Origin: an uncultured Fretibacterium sp.
GTDB taxonomy: Bacteria > Synergistota > Synergistia > Synergistales > Aminobacteriaceae
Direction: 5' to 3'
Assembly: GCA_946183145.1 (NCBI GenBank)
Contig: CAMGZM010000005.1
Coordinates: 108,016-172,015, forward strand
DNA length: 64,000 bases
Shown here: piece by piece, positions 18,360 to 27,050 of the stretch
How the letters are laid out: each line of letters opens with the position of its first letter
Numbering within the stretch: position 1 is the first letter of the stretch
Position numbers and translations under genes: made by a program
The notes under the pieces: model-generated
The model's database searches: none
The model's input: only the letters and a program-made list of their open reading frames with translations
What the model was told of the DNA's origin: nothing

Positions 18360-19258
18360 CACTTCATCTTCTCTAAAACTTCTTCCCTTGATGGGATTGA
18401 CGGTGCCGCGCCGTGTCTTGTTACTGCGATTGCTGATGCGTTAGTCGCAAATCTCATCGCCCATTGCGGAGTCTTCCCCTCAAAGATTCCTGACAGGAAA
18501 AATCCCGTAAACGTATCTCCCGCCGCTGTAGTGTCAACCGCATTAACCCTTAGTGCTTCCTGATGAAACGTAATCTCACTGTCTGAATACACAGCTCCGT
18601 TTGTGCCGAGCGTGAGAACAATTTTTGTATCAGGCAGTTTTTCCCGGAGTCTTCCTGAAATTTCTTCCGGCTTTTTGCTTGAGACATCATCATTCAGGAA
18701 TTGCCCCGCTTCAATCTCATTCAGCAGGAGATAATCAGCATACTTGAAGACGGGAATAATTTTCTCTTCCATCGGCGAGGGGTTGAAGGCTACAATCATT
18801 CCGTGAGACTTTGCGCTTTGAGCTAGATATTCCGGCTCGCTGATTTCGTTTTGAATCACAAGGGCATCACCGGCAGAAAAATTTTTCAGTGTCTCATCAA
18901 TTTGTGCGCGTGAAATTTCCTGATTTGCTCCTCCGAATAACAGTATGCAGTTATCTCCGTCCGTGTTGTTCTGTATTATCGTGTGGCCTGTCTTGACTCC
19001 CTTAAGACGCTTTATGTACTCGGTGTTTACTCCTGCCGCTTCAAGCTCATCAACGAGAAATTGACCGTCATTTTCACCGACTGCCCCGGCGTGAAAAACT
19101 TTCAGCCCTGCTTTTGCGAGTGCTACAGACTGATTCAGGCCTTTACCGCCGCTGAAGACATTTAGCGAACGAGCCGCGAGAGTCTCACCCCTTGCGATGA
19201 AATGAGGGACGCTGTAAACGTTATCGATGTTGAGAGATCCGAATGATAACACCTTCAT
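18359..19258 (-). CDS. rbsK: Ribokinase-family (PfkB) sugar kinase
   Basis: This kinase phosphorylates a pentose or related sugar at the terminal hydroxyl. The ATG at 19258 overlaps the fucU stop (ATGA) and gives 299 residues; an ATG at 19291 would lie inside fucU. PfkB signature 1 is seen in FSGGKGLNQSVALAKAG near residue 35 and signature 2 in DTTAAGDTFTGFF near 245, which contains the catalytic Asp and the anion hole (AAGD instead of the common GAGD). The pairing with fucU suggests mutarotation followed by phosphorylation of the same sugar. Confidence 0.88.
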   Translation of the reverse strand: MKVLSFGSLNIDNVYSVPHFIARGETLAARSLNVFSGGKGLNQSVALAKAGLKVFHAGAVGENDGQFLVDELEAAGVNTEYIKRLKGVKTGHTIIQNNTDGDNCILLFGGANQEISRAQIDETLKNFSAGDALVIQNEISEPEYLAQSAKSHGMIVAFNPSPMEEKIIPVFKYADYLLLNEIEAGQFLNDDVSSKKPEEISGRLREKLPDTKIVLTLGTNGAVYSDSEITFHQEALRVNAVDTTAAGDTFTGFFLSGIFEGKTPQWAMRFATNASAIAVTRHGAAPSIPSREEVLEKMK

Positions 19259-19695
19259 GATTTGATTACGCCCTTCTTGAGAATCATGCACGCATAGAGA
19301 GCTTTCTCACTTGTTGCGATTATCGCGTAGGCTTTTTTCGACTCCTCGTAGAAATCGAATCTTTCGACAAACTGAATCGCATCTTTTCCGCGCTCGTCAT
19401 ACTTTGCGATTATCTCTTCATACGTGTTCCAGATAGGAGTCTCGACTTCCTGACCGGGTACAACTTTCATGAGTGTTACGGGCTTTTCGACAAACGTATC
19501 AAGCGGCAGAAGACTTAATACAGCGTCAAGAATTTCCGGGCCTCCATGACCATCACAACGAATCACAACGCCGTTTTTCCCCATTGAAGCGGATGGGAAA
19601 TTTCCGTCAGATATGACAATCGTATCGCCATGTCCCATTTCAGCAAGAACTTTGAGCAGGTCAGGCGACAAAATATCAGGAATGCCTTTTAACAT
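19255..19695 (-). CDS. fucU: FucU/RbsD-family sugar mutarotase
   Basis: Members of this family interconvert sugar anomers (L-fucose for FucU, pyranose and furanose forms of ribose for RbsD). The chosen ATG at 19695 has GGAGGG ten bases upstream and begins MLKGIPDILSPDLLKVLAEM, the FucU start; a longer frame from 19758 adds 21 unrelated residues. Further motifs are GHGDTIVISDGNFP, and the length of 146 is typical. FucU is a closer match than RbsD. The kinase gene overlaps by four bases. Confidence 0.88.
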   Translation of the reverse strand: MLKGIPDILSPDLLKVLAEMGHGDTIVISDGNFPSASMGKNGVVIRCDGHGGPEILDAVLSLLPLDTFVEKPVTLMKVVPGQEVETPIWNTYEEIIAKYDERGKDAIQFVERFDFYEESKKAYAIIATSEKALYACMILKKGVIKS

Positions 19696-19829
19696 TAGTG
19701 CAATACCCTCCAAATTTGTATTTTGCGTTAAACTTCGGTGCAACAAATGATAACACAAGATTCATGACTCGGCCTCGCAAATATATTCACAGCCAGAAGA
19801 CTCATACAGGAAGGCAATATAACAGTGTA

Positions 19830-20279
19830 TTAACGCTTCGTGCAGTGCAAATGTCTCAGTGCTTCATGAAACTTTTCGGGAATCTCTGAGGGCTTCAAGT
19901 TCTTGACGGCTGAATCGCTTCCAGCCTCGCAGGCTTTCTCGTAGTACCAGCATTTATACTCTATAACATCAAGAATACATTTCAGGTTCTCAAGCTCCTG
20001 TTTAAGAAGCTCCCGGCGTTTTCTGAATATCTCAAGCCTTCCCGTTAATGCTCCTTCTTTGCCGGCCATGTCAATGAATTTCTTGATGTCCTTTATCGAG
20101 AGTCCCGAACGTTTGAGGCAGTCAATGAGTCTCAAGCTCGCGTAATCATCATCGCTGAATATCCGTATGTTATTGCCGTCGCGCTTAAGGTTGGGAAGGA
20201 GTCCCTGCTTGTCGTAATATCTCAGTGTTGACGCAGGAAGCCCGGTAAGCTCTGACATGTCTTTTATCGTGTAAGGCAA
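19830..20279 (-). CDS. MerR-family transcriptional regulator
   Basis: The 149-residue protein starts at a TTG (20279) preceded by GGAG. The N-terminal winged helix-turn-helix is clear: YTIKDMSELTGLPASTLRYY, then DKQGLLPNLKRDGNNIRIF. A dimerisation coiled coil follows, with a C-terminal segment holding two Cys (KCWYYEKACEAG). It lies upstream of fucU-rbsK on the same strand with 134 bases between, so it may control that pair. The effector is not evident, and there is no metal-binding Cys pattern of MerR or CueR type. Confidence 0.9.
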   Translation of the reverse strand: MPYTIKDMSELTGLPASTLRYYDKQGLLPNLKRDGNNIRIFSDDDYASLRLIDCLKRSGLSIKDIKKFIDMAGKEGALTGRLEIFRKRRELLKQELENLKCILDVIEYKCWYYEKACEAGSDSAVKNLKPSEIPEKFHEALRHLHCTKR

Positions 20280-20325
20280 AATTTATCACTCCGATGTCTT
20301 GTGAGATGAGATAATTTTAACGCCT

Positions 20326-23010
20326 TCAACTTGACTTGAGGCACTCTGAGATTATCCCGTCAATTTCAAGCGGGCTGTACGCTGTATCACATACCCATTC
20401 GCCATATGTCTTTATGTTGCTTACGGCCTCGCACCATTCACACAATGCCTTATGCTTTGCTCTGCTCTCGTCTGTCTCAATTCCTTTCACTTCAAGCACT
20501 AACATTTTTCCGTTCGTAAGTCTCACCAAGAAATCAGGAAGGTAACGCCGCGTTAATCCCCCGAATGAATAGCGCACAAAGAATCCGAGATGATCATTTT
20601 TCGCCCAAGCCTGAACATTCTCGTTGCGGTCAAGCTGATACGCCGCTGATGATTCCCATGTTGAGTCGAAAGTGCAAATGTTAATGTGTGATTTCACTGT
20701 CTCATGATGAGGGCGGGAAGTTCTCCACGTCTCCATCTCACCCGTTGAACGCAAGAATTTTCCCTGACGTAAAATCGGAATCAGTCTGTCAACATTATCG
20801 CTTCTGATTCCCTGCCACATATGCGTGATTATGCGCTCCATGTTGAAGCACAAGAGAATCTTTTTCCGCCGAATGTCCGTAACAAAACGATTCGGAAAAA
20901 TTTTTATGTTGCCGCCTGAAATATATTGCTCCGTGAGTCTCACAATCTCGCCGAGAAGGTGAAACGTTGAGCCGTTCTGCCAATCGTAATTGGACTCTCT
21001 CTTCATTGTGCCGAAAACATTTGCGGCCGTTCGGAAAATTATTCTCTGCATTCTTTCACGGGAATATATTTTCTCAAGGTCAATATCATTCAGAGCGTCG
21101 AGATTCATTCCCCCGTCAACAACTGGCGCAAGCTCCGCGCTGATTCGTGTTGATGTTGCGTCAAGAGTCATCTCAGGAATCGCAGAAACATCAAGCGTCA
21201 AATTCTGATTCATAACGTAATTTATGCTCTCTACTTCCGGCCATGTGATAGCGTATTGACTCCTCTTGTCAACGACTCTCACTTCTGCGGGCGGTCTTCT
21301 GTCAGGCGGGGGAACGTTCCCGGTAAATTCCTCCGTCAGCAAGTAAGCGAACGGCACACCGAAAACATTAACGTATTCAGGCGTGAAAAGCTCATTTTCT
21401 CCGACAGCCTCATATGATGACCGCCGCAATCCTCTCCCTACAACTTGTTCACATAATAGCTGACTCGTAAACGCACGGAGTCCCATAATCTGAGTTACAG
21501 TTCTTGCGTCCCAACCCTCCGAGAGCATTCCGACAGAGATAATATTGCGGAGATTTTTGCCCGGCCCGTCTTCTTTGCCGACAGTGTTAGCTTTCTCACG
21601 GATATTTTTCGACTCGGACTCTGATTTCCCCTTCAGAACATCAGAGTCAATCCGCAAAACATAATCCCCTTTCAGTTCGGGAATGTCTATGTTAATCCCC
21701 TCTGTGAACTCGTGCTCAATCCTCGCGGCGGTGTTCGTGTTGTTCGCAACCGTAATCATCACAGGCGGAGTCGGATTGTTCCACGTTCTGAAAACTTCCT
21801 GCCAGTCATGGCCGAGCAGCATATACGCATTACGAACGAGATCAGGAAGCGGGGTTATGTCTTTCGTGTGATTGAGGTCATCTTTCACTTTCGGGTAAAT
21901 GTGATAGAAAACAGATTTTCCCGTTACAGGGTCAGGCGGTGTATTATCACGTACAGTTATGCACGGAGTCTTCACGATCCCCGCCTCGATTCCGTCATCA
22001 AGCGAGTAATCGCTAACTATCCACGAGAATACGCCCTTGTCCTGTTCCTTCTCACGCCCGGACACAAACGGAGTCGCCGTGAAATCGTAGCATTTCTTTA
22101 TCACACGCCCTTTGTGTATTCTGTCGAGTCCCGTAATCCACACCGTAGCTTCTCGCAAATTCTCTTTCTCTTCCTGCGTTTTAGGCTTGAGATCTTCCGG
22201 CTTGAATCTGTATGCGTGGTGCGCCTCATCGTTTATCACAATAAGATTACGCATATCACCGACAATTTTTTGACAGTAAGAGTCATCGCTTCTTGCGGGC
22301 TTCTTTTCGACTGATTTATTTTTCGCAGGGTCAATCCTCGACTCATCATCGAGAAATTGCCAGTTCCGAATCAAAACACACGATTGATTCATAATCTCAC
22401 GCATTGACTCAGGCACTACAGAAAATTTTGCGTAATAATTATCCTTGCTGTTAGGGATTAAGACTCCGAGTCGGTCTCTCACTGTCAGATTCGGAGCGAC
22501 AATCAGAAAGTTACGGGTATAATTCTCATTCGCAGGATTTTCCGCAAAGTTGCAGACCTGCCACGCAATTAGCATTGACATTACGAGAGTCTTCCCTCCG
22601 CCCGTGCAAAGTTTCGTGCATATCCTGTCGAACGGACTCCCATCATCAGCAACAATTACCCCCGAATGAGTCTCAGCAAGAAATATCAGCGTCTCTATTG
22701 CTTCAAGCTGGCACCAAAAGAACGGCATATCTTTTCTCATGTCCCTGTCATGCCAGTGATACAACAATTCCCGCGTTATGTCGGTTGAATCTGCATAGCC
22801 TGACTCACGCCATGACTTTACCAGCGGGCGAATCTCGTTCACTTTCTTAATCGGCCAAAATTCGCGCGTCTCGTTCCTCCGTTCAATCCAGAATCCAGAC
22901 GGGCGGCGGCCTGTTTCTGTCGTGAATCCCCCGGTGTCATCGTGATACCTGAAGTACTGTCCCGGCTCCGTATACGGCGAGTTGATTACGATTTGTTTCT
23001 TGTCGCTCAT
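20326..23010 (-). CDS. Type III restriction enzyme, Res (helicase-nuclease) subunit
   Basis: The 894-residue protein contains a superfamily 2 helicase with Walker A KLCTGGGKTLVMSML near residue 134, a DEAH box in VINDEAHHAYRF, motif III-like YDFTATPF and motif VI region QVVGRGLRR. A C-terminal PD-(D/E)XK nuclease is visible in RYLPDFLVRL and MLVLEVKG, with the preceding FDSTWESSAAYQLD. It overlaps the methyltransferase gene by four bases (ATGA). With Mod it would cut DNA after ATP-dependent translocation between two unmethylated sites. All core motifs look intact. Confidence 0.9.
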   Translation of the reverse strand: MSDKKQIVINSPYTEPGQYFRYHDDTGGFTTETGRRPSGFWIERRNETREFWPIKKVNEIRPLVKSWRESGYADSTDITRELLYHWHDRDMRKDMPFFWCQLEAIETLIFLAETHSGVIVADDGSPFDRICTKLCTGGGKTLVMSMLIAWQVCNFAENPANENYTRNFLIVAPNLTVRDRLGVLIPNSKDNYYAKFSVVPESMREIMNQSCVLIRNWQFLDDESRIDPAKNKSVEKKPARSDDSYCQKIVGDMRNLIVINDEAHHAYRFKPEDLKPKTQEEKENLREATVWITGLDRIHKGRVIKKCYDFTATPFVSGREKEQDKGVFSWIVSDYSLDDGIEAGIVKTPCITVRDNTPPDPVTGKSVFYHIYPKVKDDLNHTKDITPLPDLVRNAYMLLGHDWQEVFRTWNNPTPPVMITVANNTNTAARIEHEFTEGINIDIPELKGDYVLRIDSDVLKGKSESESKNIREKANTVGKEDGPGKNLRNIISVGMLSEGWDARTVTQIMGLRAFTSQLLCEQVVGRGLRRSSYEAVGENELFTPEYVNVFGVPFAYLLTEEFTGNVPPPDRRPPAEVRVVDKRSQYAITWPEVESINYVMNQNLTLDVSAIPEMTLDATSTRISAELAPVVDGGMNLDALNDIDLEKIYSRERMQRIIFRTAANVFGTMKRESNYDWQNGSTFHLLGEIVRLTEQYISGGNIKIFPNRFVTDIRRKKILLCFNMERIITHMWQGIRSDNVDRLIPILRQGKFLRSTGEMETWRTSRPHHETVKSHINICTFDSTWESSAAYQLDRNENVQAWAKNDHLGFFVRYSFGGLTRRYLPDFLVRLTNGKMLVLEVKGIETDESRAKHKALCEWCEAVSNIKTYGEWVCDTAYSPLEIDGIISECLKSS

Positions 23011-25502
23011 TCTGAGTCCTCCAGCGTTAATAGTCTCATGCTCTCTATTCCCCGGTCATCAATAATCTTTACTGCTATCGTGCTGTCTTCCTTCACGTCA
23101 AACGGAAGCGACTCAATCCCCGAAAATTTTTCCATCATTCCCGAATCAATTTCAGCCTTCAGAGTCTTTGACAGACGACTCCATCCGCCCGATTTGCCTT
23201 CCATCGGGAAAAAAATCTGCGACGGCGTGAACGTCATACCGTTATAGCTCGGATCGATTCCCCACATCGCAATCTTGTCCGCATTCCCCGAAATCAATTC
23301 ATCTTTCGACACGCTGAAATAGTCATAGCCCAAAACGCGAACAGTATATTTCCCGTCAGCATTCCTCACGAGTTCAACATCAGGCTGACCGACAAGCCAG
23401 AATGATTCATCACTCGCAATTTTTTTCCTCAAGTCCTCCGTCAACAAGTCATCATTCATTTCAACAGGCAGAAATTTCACATCATTCCAGAAAAGTTTGC
23501 TGATTTGATTCTGTGCTTCAGCGTCAAACTGAAACGCGCAGAATATCATCAAGTTTGCGTTCGGGACTCTCTCTTGCGCCTCCGTGTATGCGTTAATTAC
23601 CCTCTTTGAGTCCATAACCGTATGGCTGTCAGCAAAACACACAACACAACGCCGCGGACTCTCTTCTTCCGTCATGGCCGAGTACTGAATCCATCTCGCG
23701 CCCGTTATCTTGTCATGACGCGAAAATCTTATCCGTTCTCCTCCTTTTGCGCGTATTCCCGTTGCCATTAACTGACTCATGAAGCCGTCCTGCCTTCCCT
23801 GCTCTTTAGGGTCAAGGCTCGCTGCTTCCTCAAGGCTCATTACTGACGGTGAAGGAAGCGACTCAACCGTGAAAGGCCCGGAGACTCTCACCTTCCCGGA
23901 ATCTATTTCGGGCTGGTCGTAAAGCGTTTCTTGCGAGGGTTCTTCATTGTTGGCTATTGATTTCAGTGTTACGTGAGGGACTGTCTTATACACGAAGCCG
24001 GATGAGATTCCCTTTTCGGGATCGGCGAGACGGTACGAGTCGTATGTTGCTGTCATGAGTCTTTGTCGTGTGATTGCGATTGCTACGCGTGAAGTGTCGC
24101 AGGTTATCCATCTTCTGCCCCATTTCTCTGCGGCGTAAGCTGTCGTTCCTGATCCGCACGTTATATCGAGCACGAGGTCTCCGGGGTCTGTTGTCATGAG
24201 AATGCAGCGGGAGATTACTTTGTCGGATGTCTGCACAGCGTAGATTTTATTTTGCTCTGAGGATTGCTGATTCCAAAGGTTATCTATTTGGTCATAGGGA
24301 AAATCAGAGGGATAACGAATGTATTTCAGCGTCCCTATTTGTTGCAAATTCTCTGCCACAGCATTTACAGCTGGGAGTATTACACCTTCTGCAAAAGTTT
24401 GCACCGCATTCATTGCCGGGACTATTACTTTCTCTGCAAAAGTTTGCATTGCCTCTAATCCTGCTTGATATAATCTTCCTGCTTCTGCCAGATTTTTAAG
24501 CGAAGATTCAGTTACTCTCCAGCCATTACGCGGGTTATATGTTACGCCCTTGTAGGTGAACTTGTACTTAGTCTGTGGTGTACTGGCTTGTAGTTGCGTA
24601 TATGTAGGCTTTTCTTGTTCAGGGTTTTTCTTAGGCGTATATAGCTGATGATATTTGTACTGCGTTTTGTCCTTTGCGTACCACACAAGATAATCGAATA
24701 CGTTGTTGATTCCCTTTGATGGTTTTGTCATGGCCGTCCGAAATGCTATCATGCTGACAAAATTCTCCGGGGAAAAAATCTCATCGCAAATTTCCCGGAC
24801 ATGGTGAACATTCTCATCGCTTATCTGCACAAAGACGCTGCCGGACTCATTCAGCAATTCCCGCGCAAGATAGAGCCTGCTCCGCAAATACGTCAGGTAC
24901 GAATGAATGCCAAGCTCCCACGTATCACGGAAAGCGCGAATCATTTCGGGTTCAGCGGTCAAATCATCGTCGCTTTTGTCTTTCACGTCTCTTTTTCCGA
25001 CAAAGGGCTGAAAGTTTGAGCCGTATTTTATTCCGTACGGGGGATCTATATATATCATTTGGACTTGGCCGGACATGCTTTCTTTGCGTAAAAGTGAGTT
25101 CATAATGATGAGTGAGTCTCCTGCGATTATTCTGTTCATCCAGCTGTCTTTGTGCTGATATGCTTCAAGTGCGCGTCGTCTTTCCTCGTAAATTTCTTCA
25201 GGCGATGAGTCGAACATGAAAATTTGCTGTGCTTCTTTCTGCTGAGGAGTAGCGAGCGCGGGAATAATGAGTCTCTGAGGGTAAATAGTTTCGTGCCTGT
25301 GGATTGAAGTTGCGGGGACGGTGAAAGATTCTGACTCAGGTTTTCCGGCCCAATTCAGCGATGGGGAGTCGTTCGGGTCAATGTGATACGTGATGAGTGA
25401 GTCGGGATTGAGGTCGCCTTGAGTGAATCCTGCGGAGGGGTTGTTGGGACGTGAGTCGCCGCTGTGGTTTGTTGAGACAAGCTCACGGGATTTTTTCTGC
25501 AA
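23007..25502 (-). CDS. Type III DNA methyltransferase, Mod subunit
   Basis: The likely start is the TTG at 25502, with AAGGA seven bases before it (831 residues). A longer frame to 25739 is rich in His and Arg, resembles no family and overlaps another ORF. The order of motifs is beta class, N6-adenine or N4-cytosine: motif IV IYIDPPYGIKYGSNF comes first and motif I LDITCGSGTTAYAAEKWGRR comes later. The target-recognition region between them is more AT-rich and holds a 45-bp repeat. A long C-terminal part of about 250 residues follows, as in other large Mod proteins next to Res. Confidence 0.88.
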   Translation of the reverse strand: MQKKSRELVSTNHSGDSRPNNPSAGFTQGDLNPDSLITYHIDPNDSPSLNWAGKPESESFTVPATSIHRHETIYPQRLIIPALATPQQKEAQQIFMFDSSPEEIYEERRRALEAYQHKDSWMNRIIAGDSLIIMNSLLRKESMSGQVQMIYIDPPYGIKYGSNFQPFVGKRDVKDKSDDDLTAEPEMIRAFRDTWELGIHSYLTYLRSRLYLARELLNESGSVFVQISDENVHHVREICDEIFSPENFVSMIAFRTAMTKPSKGINNVFDYLVWYAKDKTQYKYHQLYTPKKNPEQEKPTYTQLQASTPQTKYKFTYKGVTYNPRNGWRVTESSLKNLAEAGRLYQAGLEAMQTFAEKVIVPAMNAVQTFAEGVILPAVNAVAENLQQIGTLKYIRYPSDFPYDQIDNLWNQQSSEQNKIYAVQTSDKVISRCILMTTDPGDLVLDITCGSGTTAYAAEKWGRRWITCDTSRVAIAITRQRLMTATYDSYRLADPEKGISSGFVYKTVPHVTLKSIANNEEPSQETLYDQPEIDSGKVRVSGPFTVESLPSPSVMSLEEAASLDPKEQGRQDGFMSQLMATGIRAKGGERIRFSRHDKITGARWIQYSAMTEEESPRRCVVCFADSHTVMDSKRVINAYTEAQERVPNANLMIFCAFQFDAEAQNQISKLFWNDVKFLPVEMNDDLLTEDLRKKIASDESFWLVGQPDVELVRNADGKYTVRVLGYDYFSVSKDELISGNADKIAMWGIDPSYNGMTFTPSQIFFPMEGKSGGWSRLSKTLKAEIDSGMMEKFSGIESLPFDVKEDSTIAVKIIDDRGIESMRLLTLEDSE
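24361..24448 (-). repeat. In-frame 45-bp tandem repeat within the Mod recognition region
   Basis: The 15-base string CTGCAAAAGTTTGCA occurs at 24389-24403 and again at 24434-24448, exactly 45 bases apart, and the sequence between is repeated imperfectly about two and a half times. The protein repeat is QTFAEKVIVPAMNAV followed by QTFAEGVILPAVNAV. Loss or gain of a unit would keep the frame and could change DNA specificity. Confidence 0.75.
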
Positions 25503-25690
25503 TGTGAGTCCTTCTTTCGTGATTATGATTTGGGAATGACGGGTATATTTTACACGTGCAAGAATGATTTTGATGTTTGGGAAATGAATCGGCGGGAGAA
25601 AAATTGAGTCGCTGATTCGTGATTGATGATTGGGAATCGAGTCAACGAAAAAAGGCCGGGAGTGTGAGAAATGAGTCCGGCCTTCTGTGA
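25503..25690. other. Gap upstream of mod
   Basis: The 188 bases lie between the probable mod start and the short ORF at 25691. The minus-strand frame is open but its translation looks non-coding. A TAAAAT stretch near 25550 could belong to a mod promoter, though no convincing -35 was found. Confidence 0.4.
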
Positions 25691-25953
25691 TTACCAGTTT
25701 TCTATGAGTTCGGCAATATGTTCTTCTGATGTGCTGCAAATGAGAGCGGCGAAACTGTGCGAGCCTCCTTCCCTGACGAGAGCCTTTGCTATTTCGTCGC
25801 GTGTATTTCTGCGCGCCCGCCAGTATATAGCGTAATATAAATCGGCGAATGCTTCTGCGTCATGCTCGCTGTTTCCGTGTGCTATAGCTTCGTTGTAGCC
25901 TTCCTCCCATATTTCTTGCTGTGATTTTGTGATTTGAAGAACTCGAAATACAT
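25691..25953 (-). pseudogene. Short ORF without a start codon, possibly frameshifted
   Basis: An open frame of 86 codons (25951 to the TAA at 25691) translates to a plausible globular peptide: VFRVLQITKSQQEIWEEGYN, then EAIAHGNSEHDAEAFADLYY, ending HIAELIENW. It has no ATG, GTG or TTG at the beginning. The strong ribosome-binding site AGGAGG near 25960 instead leads to an ATG at 25953 in another frame that stops after 23 codons. A two-base loss just after this ATG, or a GTG changed to GTA, would explain it. It directly follows the Rpn-family gene. No family was recognised. Confidence 0.45.
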
Positions 25954-25962
25954 AACAGCCTC

Positions 25963-26772
25963 CTAATAATTAACCATGAGTGCAAGTTCATTGACGCGGG
26001 ACAAATCGACACTGCAAATTTTTGCGATCTTAGCCAGCGACAAAGTGCCGTCTTTTATGAGGCTGAGTGCTATATTTTCGGCTGTTGTTTCTGTAGCGTC
26101 AGCCCTTACTCTTTCTTTCAATGCTTCGATTTCCTTCACGGTTTCTTCATCTCCCTTTAAGAGTTTTGCACGTTTGCTGATGTCGGTATGATACCATTCA
26201 TCAGGATTCTTGCACCTGAAATCGTGTATGAGCTTTCCGAGTTCTGTTGCTGTGTTTTCGTGTGAAGTGTTGACGTAGATAATTTTCGTTCCGTCATTGA
26301 ATGGCTTATTTGTCTCACGTATAACTCGTTCGATTGTGTAGAGGGGTTTATCATCTTTGAGAATGTCTGTTTTTGTGATAAAAATAACAACTCTTTCACG
26401 TTTTGCAAGAACAGAAAATTTCTCGCCCCTTTCAAGCGTTCGTACTGTCATCATCGCGCAGTTGAAATCCGCCCTGTGAGGGTCTGCGCCGTCCGGCCTG
26501 TTCTGAAACTCAATATCATACTGTCGGCCTTCAGCGTCAGAAGCGTAAACGTCAAACCGTACTCCGTGAAAATTTCCCAAACCTTCAAGAGTGTGCTGCA
26601 CTGTTGCGCTGCTTACTGTGAGTCCGGGCTTGTCCATGATGATACTAAGCACTAACTGTACAGCCGGAATATTATTTCTGAAGAATGCCTCCATGAAGTC
26701 ATCATCCATCAACGTAGCTTCCTGAAAATCTTTCACCTGTTCGGGAGTAATGTCAAAATTTTTTCTCGCCAT
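25963..26772 (-). CDS. Rpn-family PD-(D/E)XK nuclease (transposase-like)
   Basis: This 269-residue protein belongs to the family often labelled 'conserved hypothetical (putative transposase or invertase)', related to RpnA recombination-promoting nucleases. Supporting motifs are DDDFMEAFFRNN, the nuclease core GVRFDVYASDAEGRQYDIEFQN (Asp and Glu-X-Gln) and VVIFITKTDILKDDKPLYTI. A helical C-terminal segment ends in VDLSRVNELALMV. The start ATG follows GGAGGCTGAACA. No inverted repeats or second transposase gene mark it as an insertion sequence. Members may act in host recombination or in defence. Confidence 0.82.
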   Translation of the reverse strand: MARKNFDITPEQVKDFQEATLMDDDFMEAFFRNNIPAVQLVLSIIMDKPGLTVSSATVQHTLEGLGNFHGVRFDVYASDAEGRQYDIEFQNRPDGADPHRADFNCAMMTVRTLERGEKFSVLAKRERVVIFITKTDILKDDKPLYTIERVIRETNKPFNDGTKIIYVNTSHENTATELGKLIHDFRCKNPDEWYHTDISKRAKLLKGDEETVKEIEALKERVRADATETTAENIALSLIKDGTLSLAKIAKICSVDLSRVNELALMVNY

Positions 26773-27050
26773 TGTTCAGCCTCCTTCAGGAAAATATTAT
26801 AATCTCGTCAAGCCTTCAAGTGTGTGTAAAAGACTATTGGCAAAAACGCCTGAAGATATTTCTCTCTTGAAGGCTCAAATTTATATCATCAAACATTTTC
26901 TGAAAACGCAAAATCGCGGATAAAGTTTCTTGCTGAAAGATTTTATGTGAAAAGTTAATTTTTATTGCCGCCCGATTCGACTTTTACCGGGCAAACAAAA
27001 AATGCCCCGCCTCATTGCAAGACAGGGCAGAAAAATTCACGCTTCAAACG
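26773..27050. other. Intergenic region with promoter box and 10-bp inverted repeat
   Basis: Upstream of the Rpn-family gene a TATAAT box lies on the minus strand at 26801-26796, without a clear -35. A perfect 10-bp inverted repeat, AGCCTTCAAG at 26811-26820 and CTTGAAGGCT at 26866-26875, surrounds 45 bases, and a second pair CTTCAGG (26784) and CCTGAAG (26849) is interleaved. The rest is AT-rich down to the terminator of the MFS gene near 27000. No coding sequence was seen. Confidence 0.5.
26995..27034 (-). terminator. Terminator of the LplT-like gene
   Basis: On the minus strand TGCCC and GGGCA form the base of a hairpin with partial pairing inside (TGTC and GGC), followed by ATTTTTTGTTTG. 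It lies 20-50 bases after the stop of the MFS gene. Confidence 0.7.

Noticed and set aside
20326..25502. BREX or DISARM defence locus
   Set aside because: A large methyltransferase next to a helicase can suggest these, but the helicase has a C-terminal PD-(D/E)XK domain, motifs match type III Res/Mod, and no PglZ, BrxC or DrmB genes are adjacent.
25503..25739. Longer Mod N-terminus from the ATG at 25739
   Set aside because: The added 79 residues are His/Arg-rich, resemble no methyltransferase and overlap the ORF at 25691. The TTG at 25502 has a ribosome-binding site.
25963..26772. Insertion sequence
   Set aside because: The Rpn-family protein is often annotated as a transposase, but no flanking direct repeats or paired terminal repeats around the gene were found.
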